5,946 bases of DNA from an uncultured Neisseriaceae bacterium (GTDB taxonomy: Bacteria; Pseudomonadota; Gammaproteobacteria; Burkholderiales; UBA11063): NCBI GenBank assembly GCA_937952895.1, contig CALFYC010000048.1, positions 1-5,946 of the forward strand, read 5' to 3'. Numbering within the stretch: position 1 is the stretch's first letter; every line of letters begins with the position of its first letter. A program made the translations under genes and the position numbers. Below, piece by piece: positions 1 to 5,193 of the stretch. The notes below the pieces were generated by a model, which was given only the letters and a program-made list of their open reading frames with translations, was not told where the DNA came from and made no database searches.

Positions 1-112
1 CATGAATATCTGCAAAAGTAAGGTTTCAGTCTTTCTCCTACCAGCATTCTCGAATAAGCTCCTTGATTTCGTTGGGAATGTAATCTGGGATCTTATGTCG
101 AGATGCTTCTTT
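1..112 (-). pseudogene. Degenerate C-terminal tail of a eukaryotic-type (tyrosine-kinase-like) protein kinase
   Basis: Seen: the last 24 codons of the peptidase-like reading frame (K175-W198) do not look like M61 peptidase. They read R-H-K-I-P-D-Y-I-P-N-E-I-K-E-L-I-R-E-C-W, which fits the subdomain X-XI pattern of tyrosine and tyrosine-kinase-like kinases (RPx[IV]P..P..I..LI..CW). After the stop at 40-38 the same frame gives T-F-A-D-I-H (19-2), and just before it AAACCT (26-21) gives K-P in another frame. Together, with one extra T at 20, this is KPTFADIH, the usual [RK]PTFxxI that follows CW about six residues later. The spacing here is 3 nt short in frame, and there are stops at 40-38 and 28-26. 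Such kinases are common in amoebae, fungi and animals and rare in bacteria. Inference: a broken fragment of a kinase gene, of host or effector origin, or an assembly chimera. The match rests on about 30 residues, and the fragment's edges are approximate. Confidence 0.55.
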
Positions 113-634
113 AACTACAAATTCCAAAGAGGTTAAATTACCAATTTCAACTGGACAATCAATTAACTCATCATAACTCTCTGCAACAAAATGTGCTTTA
201 TTAAGCGCCTTAAGGCCGGTGGCAACATTCCAACTCTTAGGTAAATTAATTAATTCCATGTTATGTTGAAGTTTTTCTAACCCAACAACATATAAGCAAA
301 GACTCGTATTATTAAAATAACCCCTAAAATCATCTAAATATGCAGCTCTAATACCGAAATCATAAGCATATACAGTATATTCAATAGTAACTTCTGCCGT
401 TAATTTTAATTTAGTAAGTTCCCAGGTATTTTTATTAATCTGGTTGCATAAAACATTTTGGGCTTTTTGTGTAGCATTTAATTCTACTATATTTTTACTA
501 AACTCTCTTATCATATAACTTCCAGGAATCCAAGTTGGTAACTTTAGTTCATGAGAAGTATTAGTTGGTTTAAATACCATCTTAACATTATATAAATGAT
601 TATGTGTATCAATACTAATTTGATAATTTAACAT
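38..634 (-). pseudogene. M61 family (glycyl) aminopeptidase, N-terminal domain only, truncated
   Basis: M61 peptidases are zinc aminopeptidases of about 600 residues with an N-terminal beta domain, a thermolysin-like catalytic domain with HExxH, and a PDZ domain. This frame has 198 residues and covers only the N-terminal domain. Family motifs are clear: LPTWIPGSYMIREFSKNIV (32-50), the Y-Y-A-Y/D strand around 86-92, LDDFRGYFNNTSL (100-112), WNVATGL (135-141) and SYDELIDCPVEIGN (153-166). No HExxH, Glu ligand or PDZ region is present. Homology seems to end near residue 170-175, where a kinase-like tail begins, and the frame stops at 40-38. The ATG at 634-632 is preceded by AAAGG with 6-nt spacing, so the start is good. 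There is no signal peptide, so a cytoplasmic location is likely. The gene lies 26 nt downstream of the tRNA in the same direction and may share its transcript. It is very likely non-functional as a peptidase; a free N-terminal domain with another role cannot be excluded. Confidence 0.8.
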
Positions 635-660
635 ATATTACCTTTAACTAATTAAAAAAT

Positions 661-737
661 TGGTGCACCCAACAGGAATCGAACCTGTGACCTTCAGTTT
701 CGGAAACTGACACTCTATCCAACTGAGCTATGGATGC
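661..737 (-). tRNA. tRNA-Arg (anticodon CCG)
   Basis: The minus strand folds into a complete 77-nt tRNA with encoded CCA. The acceptor arms are GCATCCA and TGGGTGC. The D arm is GCTC/GAGT with loop AGTTGGATA. The anticodon stem TCAGT/ACTGA encloses loop TTCCGAA, so the anticodon is CCG (plus-strand 703-701), reading CGG. The variable loop is AGGTC, the T arm is ACAGG/CCTGT with loop TTCGATT, then discriminator A and CCA. The A at position 20 of the D loop and A/G at 73 are known arginine identity features and agree. The gene lies 19 nt after the stop of the lipoprotein gene and 26 nt before the peptidase start, all on one strand, so it is probably cut from a mixed mRNA/tRNA transcript. No separate strong promoter is evident. 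Confidence 0.95.
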
Positions 738-756
738 AGGTATATTTTATTATTAT

Positions 757-1143
757 CTAATTTCCACTAATTGCAATTGGTGTTGTAGACTGATTACCTA
801 AAGTAAAAACTAGTGCCTGACTTTCGTCTTGACCAATGGTAGTATAGTTAATTGTGACCTTACATGAACCGGAACTTTGGGTAACTATTTGTTGCGAACA
901 AGCAGTAAAACTAGTATTAAAAGTATCATTACTTATAAAACCATTATAAAGAGGGTTGGGTGAATAGCTTAATGACTGGTTGCCCCCTCCAGTATTGTAG
1001 TTAATTGTAATAGTACAAAAGTTTCCTGATACCATATTAGTGCAAGAACCTTCTGTTACTGAAGCACTGATTTGGGTTTCACTTCCACTATTACAACCTG
1101 TAATTAGGCTAAATATACTAAAATAAATTAAAATTTTTTTCAT
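757..1143 (-). CDS. Small putative lipoprotein with two Cys-bracketed half-repeats, function unknown
   Basis: This encodes 128 residues from the ATG at 1143-1141. The N-terminus MKK plus a hydrophobic stretch ends in L-I-T-G-C (13-17), a lipobox, so signal peptidase II cleavage before C17 is expected. Asn at +2 rather than Asp favours the outer membrane. The mature part is rich in Ser, Thr, Asn and Gly. It shows two similar halves: C34-(8)-C43 followed by TITINYNTGG, and C82-(11)-C94 followed by KVTINYTTIG, each with SG just before the second Cys. This suggests two beta-sandwich, Ig-like units, each with a disulfide (inference). An in-frame TTG at 1155-1153 would add four residues. The ATG is preferred because GGA lies 7 nt upstream and the predicted transcript start (about 1171) would leave almost no leader for TTG. 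I do not recognise a named family. It is transcribed away from the DUF502-aspS operon and probably reads into tRNA-Arg. Confidence 0.75.
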   Translation of the reverse strand: MKKILIYFSIFSLITGCNSGSETQISASVTEGSCTNMVSGNFCTITINYNTGGGNQSLSYSPNPLYNGFISNDTFNTSFTACSQQIVTQSSGSCKVTINYTTIGQDESQALVFTLGNQSTTPIAISGN

Positions 1144-1177
1144 GCTAAATTCCAAGCAAATTCTTTATATAAGCGTA

Positions 1178-1186
1178 ATTATATCA
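1178..1186 (-). promoter_or_regulatory. Extended -10 promoter for the lipoprotein/tRNA-Arg transcript
   Basis: The minus strand reads TGATATAAT, a perfect TGn-TATAAT extended -10. A start near 1171 would give a leader of about 28 nt before the ATG at 1143. At 17-bp spacing the -35 position reads TTATAT, a weak match that overlaps the -10 of the opposite promoter. An extended -10 promoter does not need a good -35 hexamer. Confidence 0.6.
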
Positions 1187-1198
1187 TACCTACACTTA

Positions 1199-1207
1199 TG
1201 ATATAAT
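1199..1207 (+). promoter_or_regulatory. Extended -10 promoter for the DUF502-aspS operon
   Basis: The plus strand reads TGATATAAT, a perfect extended -10. A start near 1214 would give a leader of about 28 nt to the ATG at 1242. The 17-bp-spaced -35 position (1179-1184, TTATAT) is weak and lies inside the opposite promoter's -10 element, so the two promoters cannot both hold polymerase at once. Confidence 0.6.
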
Positions 1208-1241
1208 AATGGCTATCTTATAAAACCTGACTTAAAACACT

Positions 1242-1838
1242 ATGAAAAAATTTAAAAATTACTTTTTTGCTGGATTACTAGTTTGGTTACCTGTTGGCCT
1301 TACCATTTGGGTAATTCATTTGTTACTAACAACTGTTGATCAAATAATTCCAGAGCAATTATCCAAAAAATTATTTGGGGTACATATTCCTGGTACTGGT
1401 TTATTAATTGCACTTATCATTCTTTTAATTACTGGGATAATTACTAAAAATATGTTAGGTCGACGGTTTTTACAATTGTGGGATAAACTAATTTTACAAA
1501 TTCCAATTGTTAAATCAATCTATAAAGGCATCAAACAAGTAAGCGATACATTACTTTCAAGTAATGGGAACTCCTTTCGTAAAGCGCTTTTAGTAAAATT
1601 TCCTCATAATGAAGCATGGACCATTGCTTTTATTACTGGAACACCAAGTGCTAAAATTATCAACAACAATTTAGATTATGTTGCTGTATATGTTCCAACG
1701 ACACCAAACCCAACTTCTGGATATTTAATTATTGTTAAAAAATCTGATACTATTGAATTAAATATGAGTGTCGATGAAGCCCTACGCTATGTAATCTCTA
1801 TGGGTACAATTAACCCAGTTTCCAAACAAGTCTATTAA
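1242..1838 (+). CDS. DUF502 (COV-like) inner membrane protein
   Basis: This is a 198-residue protein of the usual DUF502 length (about 200). Two membrane segments are visible, at about 8-30 (FFAGLLVWLPVGLTIWVIHL) and 51-69. They are followed by conserved family stretches: IPIVKSIYKGIKQVSDTL (87-104), VYVPTTPNPTSGYL (149-162) and ELNMSVDEALRYVISMG (172-188). The family is widespread in bacteria and related to the plant COV1 vascular-patterning proteins; its biochemical role is not established. The ATG start fits the family N-terminus exactly, but no good Shine-Dalgarno sequence lies upstream (the leader is AAAACCTGACTTAAAACACT), so translation may be weak. It is the first gene of the operon, 24 nt before aspS. 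That linkage is seen in other gammaproteobacteria and does not by itself indicate a role in tRNA charging. Confidence 0.88.
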   Translation: MKKFKNYFFAGLLVWLPVGLTIWVIHLLLTTVDQIIPEQLSKKLFGVHIPGTGLLIALIILLITGIITKNMLGRRFLQLWDKLILQIPIVKSIYKGIKQVSDTLLSSNGNSFRKALLVKFPHNEAWTIAFITGTPSAKIINNNLDYVAVYVPTTPNPTSGYLIIVKKSDTIELNMSVDEALRYVISMGTINPVSKQVY

Positions 1839-1862
1839 TAAAAAGCTATTTAAGGAAAAAAT

Positions 1863-3626
1863 ATGCAACGCACTAACTATTGCGGATTAATTAACGAAAA
1901 TTACCTAAACCAAGAAGTAACCATTAAAGGATGGGTGCATCGTCGTCGTGATCTTGGAGGTCTTATTTTCTTAGATATAAGAGATCGTGAAGGTTTATTA
2001 CAAGTTACGGTTAATCCTGATGCAAAATGCTTTAGAGATGCAGAATTAATCAAACATGAATATGTAATTGAAGTAACGGGAATTGTACAACTTAGACCTA
2101 ATCCAAATAAAGAAATTAAAACTGGTTTAGTTGAACTAATTGCCCATAAAATTACCATTTTAAATTCAGCATTACCCATTCCAATTTTAATTGATGATGA
2201 AAGCGTTAATGAAACTAATCGTATGACGCATCGAATTATTGATTTACGTGGAAGTAAAATGCAATATAACATTAAATTACGTTATCGCTTAAATCGTGCA
2301 GTTCGTAATTTTTTAGATCAACATGATTTCATTGATATTGAAACACCATTTTTAACTAGATCAACTCCAGAAGGGGCTCGAGACTTTTTAGTGCCATCCC
2401 GCACAAACAAAGGCCAATTTTATGCCCTACCTCAATCTCCACAATTATTTAAGCAACTTTTAATGGTTGCTGGATTTGATCGTTATTATCAAATCGTAAA
2501 ATGTTTTCGAGATGAGGATTTACGTGCAGATCGTCAACCCGAATTTACACAAATTGATATTGAAACATCATTTTTAACTGAATCTGAAATTATGAGTTTA
2601 GCTGAGACTATGATTATTCAAGTATTTAAAGATGTGTTAGATATAAACTTTAGTAAATTTCCAGTTATGACTTATCATGATGCAATGTATTATTATGGTT
2701 CAGATAAGCCGGATCTACGTATCCCATTAAAGTTTGTAGACTTAACCAATCAACTTAAAAATAGTAGTTTTAAAGTATTTAATAGTGCTGCCAATATCGA
2801 AAAAGGGCGAATAGTAGCACTTAAATTACCAGCAAGTATCAATTTATCTAGAAAAGAAATTGACACATATACAGAATTTATTAAAACCTATGGTGCACAA
2901 GGATTAGCTTACATTAAAGTTAATGATATAAATAATCCTAATGAAACTGGACTGCAATCACCCATAGTAAAATTTTTAAATTCTGATGAAATAAAACTTA
3001 TCTTAGAAACCACGCAGGCTCAAAACGGTGAAACCATTTTATTTGGTGCTGGCACTTCTAAGGTTGTCAATGATAGCATTGGCGCATTAAGACTTAAAAT
3101 TGCTCAAGATAAAAATCTTTATACTACAAAATGGGCTCCACTTTGGGTAGTTGATTTTCCAATGTTTGAATATGATGAGGATGCAAAACGTTATACAGCA
3201 TGCCATCATCCATTTACCTCACCTAAAGAAGAGCATATGGATCTTTTAGTAACTAATCCAGCCCACTGCCTAGCTCGTGCCTATGATATGGTATTAAATG
3301 GTTGGGAAATTGGTGGCGGATCAATTCGAATTTTTCAATCTGACATTCAATCTAAAGTATTTAAAGCTTTAGCTATTTCAGAACAAGAAGCACAAAATAA
3401 ATTTGGATTCTTATTAGATAATCTACAGTTTGGTGCACCACCTCATGGTGGTATTGCATTTGGTTTAGATCGAATTGCTACCATTATGTGCAGTGCCGAA
3501 TCAATTCGAGATGTGATTGCCTTCCCTAAAACAACTAAAGGACAATGTTTATTAACCAATGCTCCAAATATTGTTGATAATGATCAATTAAAGGAAGCCG
3601 GAATTCAATTATTAACTAACAGTTAA
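1863..3626 (+). CDS. aspS: Aspartyl-tRNA synthetase, bacterial type
   Basis: A cytoplasmic class IIb synthetase that joins L-aspartate to tRNA-Asp using ATP. Its 587 residues compare with 590 in E. coli and the protein aligns end to end. The N-terminal OB-fold anticodon domain (about 1-105) includes GWVHRRRDLGGLIFLDIRD. Class II motif 1 lies near 154-164 (DFIDIETPFL), motif 2 is FRDEDLRADRQPEF (215-228) and motif 3 is GIAFGLDRI (530-538). The bacterial GAD insertion spans roughly 285-425, and GGGSIRI (484-490) and the QSPQLFKQLL active-site stretch (191-200) are intact. L31 and K83 match the discriminating, tRNA-Asp-only type rather than the His/Gly pair of non-discriminating enzymes, so a separate route to Asn-tRNA is expected (inference). 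TAAGGA six nt upstream of the ATG is a good ribosome site. It is co-transcribed with the DUF502 gene, and its last 11 bp overlap the convergent sdaA. Confidence 0.98.
   Translation: MQRTNYCGLINENYLNQEVTIKGWVHRRRDLGGLIFLDIRDREGLLQVTVNPDAKCFRDAELIKHEYVIEVTGIVQLRPNPNKEIKTGLVELIAHKITILNSALPIPILIDDESVNETNRMTHRIIDLRGSKMQYNIKLRYRLNRAVRNFLDQHDFIDIETPFLTRSTPEGARDFLVPSRTNKGQFYALPQSPQLFKQLLMVAGFDRYYQIVKCFRDEDLRADRQPEFTQIDIETSFLTESEIMSLAETMIIQVFKDVLDINFSKFPVMTYHDAMYYYGSDKPDLRIPLKFVDLTNQLKNSSFKVFNSAANIEKGRIVALKLPASINLSRKEIDTYTEFIKTYGAQGLAYIKVNDINNPNETGLQSPIVKFLNSDEIKLILETTQAQNGETILFGAGTSKVVNDSIGALRLKIAQDKNLYTTKWAPLWVVDFPMFEYDEDAKRYTACHHPFTSPKEEHMDLLVTNPAHCLARAYDMVLNGWEIGGGSIRIFQSDIQSKVFKALAISEQEAQNKFGFLLDNLQFGAPPHGGIAFGLDRIATIMCSAESIRDVIAFPKTTKGQCLLTNAPNIVDNDQLKEAGIQLLTNS
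3616..3626. other. Tail-to-tail overlap of aspS and sdaA
   Basis: The aspS stop TAA is at 3624-3626 and the sdaA stop TAG at 3618-3616, so the coding ends overlap by 11 bp. No hairpin with a T-run is visible for either gene near here, so each transcript probably extends antisense into the other. Confidence 0.9.
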
Positions 3627-4992
3627 CAACATTGACAGCAAGTCCACCTAAAGCTGTTTCTTTATAACTATGGCTCATATCGCGCCCAGTTTGTAGCATT
3701 GTTTTAATTACATCATCAAGGCTGACTTTACCAGCCTCATCTTCTAGTAGCGCAAGTCTTGCTATATCAATTGCTTTACTTGCGGCAACTCCATTTCTCT
3801 CGATACAAGGGATTTGTACTAACCCCCCAATAGGATCACATGTCATGCCTAAATTATGCTCCATAGCGATTTCTGCTGCTTTAGTAATTTGAATCAAGCT
3901 GCCACCTAAAACTGCAGTTAATGCACCAGCTGCCATTGAACATGCAACTCCAATTTCTCCTTGACATCCAACTTCAGCGGCAGAAATTGAAGCACCCATC
4001 TTATATAGCATACCAATTGCACCGGCAGTTAAGATAAATTCAATTAGTTTATCTTCTGTTACATCAGCACAGAAATTTCTATAATATTCTAAAACTCCAG
4101 GAATTGTGCCTGCGGCACCATTAGTTGGTGCAGTAACTATCCTACTAAATGCTGCATTTTCTTCATTAACGGCAATTGCATATGCCATTGCTAATAATCT
4201 TTGTTCATGAAATGATTCTTTTATATTTGTAGTATATAATTTTTTATACAATCCTGGAGCTCTACGTTTAACGTTTAACCCCCCAGGTAAATAACCTTCA
4301 GTATGAACCCCATGGACTACCGCATCATGCATTACTGATATAATTTCCAAAGCCTCATTACGTACATCGGTTTCTGACTTTCTAACTAATTCATTCTTTG
4401 TGACTAACTGAGCAATAGATAAATTATTTTTTTTGCATAATATCATTAACTCATTGGCAGTTTTAAATGGATATGGCGGCACAAAATCTTCTTTAGCAAC
4501 AGTTTTACCATAAGATAATATTCCTACTTCATCTAGAATAAATCCCCCACCAATAGAAAAAAAACATTTTTTCAGTAATATTTCGCTATCCATATTAAAA
4601 GCAATAAAAGTCATACCATTTGCATGTTCAGGAAGAAATTCTCCTTTATGTAAGATTAAATCCTTTTGCCAATTAAAGTTAATCTCATATTGATTTATAA
4701 GTTTAATTTTCCCAGTTTGTTTAATTTCATTGGCAAGTGTTATAAAAGTTTCTGGGTTTACTGTTTTAGGGTGCTCCCCAGATAAACCATTTATGATAGC
4801 TACAATAGTTCCATGCCCATCACCCGTTAATGCTAAAGAACCAAAAAGATTTACTTCGATTTGAACAACTTTTCCTAATAATGACCTCTGCTTTAAAATA
4901 TTTACAAACTCTAAAGCTGCTTTCATAGGCCCTATGGTATGTGAACTTGAAGGACCAAGTCCAATACCAAACATATCTAATGCGCCTAACAT
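3616..4992 (-). CDS. sdaA: L-serine dehydratase (L-serine ammonia-lyase), single-chain, iron-sulfur type
   Basis: Converts L-serine to pyruvate and ammonia in the cytoplasm using a [4Fe-4S] cluster rather than PLP. The 458 residues hold the N-terminal beta (ACT-like, allosteric) domain, beginning DMFGIGLGPSSSHTIGPMKA (6-25), then the catalytic alpha domain with NEENAAFSRIVTAPTNGAAG (276-295), EVGCQGEIGVACSMAAG (340-356), GMTCDP (382-387) and IPCIERN (394-400). The cluster ligands C343, C385 and C396 carry the same numbers as in the Legionella pneumophila enzyme. The chain also ends in cysteine, C458, matching that enzyme's C-terminal Cys, which enters the active site and binds the cluster in the resting state. 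The gene is therefore complete and probably active. AAAAGG with 8-nt spacing supports the ATG. Serine is a major carbon source for several intracellular gammaproteobacteria. The last 11 bp overlap aspS on the other strand. Confidence 0.97.
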   Translation of the reverse strand: MLGALDMFGIGLGPSSSHTIGPMKAALEFVNILKQRSLLGKVVQIEVNLFGSLALTGDGHGTIVAIINGLSGEHPKTVNPETFITLANEIKQTGKIKLINQYEINFNWQKDLILHKGEFLPEHANGMTFIAFNMDSEILLKKCFFSIGGGFILDEVGILSYGKTVAKEDFVPPYPFKTANELMILCKKNNLSIAQLVTKNELVRKSETDVRNEALEIISVMHDAVVHGVHTEGYLPGGLNVKRRAPGLYKKLYTTNIKESFHEQRLLAMAYAIAVNEENAAFSRIVTAPTNGAAGTIPGVLEYYRNFCADVTEDKLIEFILTAGAIGMLYKMGASISAAEVGCQGEIGVACSMAAGALTAVLGGSLIQITKAAEIAMEHNLGMTCDPIGGLVQIPCIERNGVAASKAIDIARLALLEDEAGKVSLDDVIKTMLQTGRDMSHSYKETALGGLAVNVVNC

Positions 4993-5150
4993 GTATTTTA
5001 CCTTTTAAATTTATTTACCTTTTTTTGCATAATGCTAAATTATAAATCTTCTTATACGAAAGTCTTCATATTTAATTAATGCATAGCAGCATAATAAAAT
5101 CTTAATTTAGATAGTTTAGAAATATTAAATTGCAGCAGAATAATTAGCAC
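4993..5150 (-). promoter_or_regulatory. AT-rich upstream region of sdaA with candidate promoter and leader
   Basis: This stretch has no credible gene. On the minus strand a TATAAT hexamer lies at 5044-5039; 18 bp upstream is TGAAGA (5068-5063), a 3-of-6 match to -35. Transcription would start near 5032 and give a leader of about 40 nt. The leader holds two copies of AAAAGGTAAA (5023-5014 and 5006-4997, a 17-nt period); the proximal one serves as the sdaA ribosome site. No riboswitch-like fold was recognised. Confidence 0.4.
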
Positions 5151-5151
5151 A

Positions 5152-5193
5152 AATAATAATTTAGGCCAACAAATATAGGCCTAAATTATTATT
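5152..5193 (-). terminator. Hairpin terminator at the end of mgtA
   Basis: A perfect 16-bp inverted repeat, AATAATAATTTAGGCC (5152-5167) and GGCCTAAATTATTATT (5178-5193), has a 10-nt loop. Read on the minus strand, the GC core TTTAGGCC/GGCCTAAA is followed by TTATTATTT, which acts as the T-rich tail. The first arm includes the mgtA stop codon (5191-5189), so the stem starts inside the coding sequence. It separates mgtA from sdaA. Because it is nearly symmetric it could also work on the plus strand, though no plus-strand gene ends here. Confidence 0.75.

Larger units (their letters stand above)
1178..1207. repeat. Perfect 11-bp inverted repeat (8-nt spacer) in the divergent promoter region
   Basis: ATTATATCATA at 1178-1188 is exactly inverted as TATGATATAAT at 1197-1207, separated by CCTACACT. 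Each arm ends in a TATAAT hexamer pointing outward, so the repeat coincides with the two divergent -10 elements. It may be simply a symmetric promoter pair or also a site for a dimeric regulator; the sequence alone does not decide. Confidence 0.8.

Noticed and set aside
738..780. Separate promoter for tRNA-Arg (TTGCAA with TAATAA at 18-bp spacing)
   Set aside because: Only 4 of 6 and 3 of 6 matches in AT-rich sequence inside the lipoprotein gene's end; too weak to list as a feature.
1144..1155. TTG at 1155-1153 as the lipoprotein start
   Set aside because: The ATG at 1143 gives a standard MKK signal peptide, has GGA 7 nt upstream, and leaves a reasonable leader from the predicted promoter; TTG does not.
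1901..2272. 123-residue open frame on the minus strand
   Set aside because: It lies wholly inside aspS, whose protein sequence is fully conserved; the antisense product resembles no family and has no ribosome site. It is a shadow frame.
4998..5030. Ten-codon leader peptide MQKKVNKFKR before sdaA
   Set aside because: No ribosome site precedes it, it has no run of serine or other regulatory codons, and it is easily produced by chance in A-rich sequence.
5081..5094. Short inverted repeat ATGC...GCAT upstream of sdaA
   Set aside because: Only 4 bp per arm and not extendable; expected by chance.
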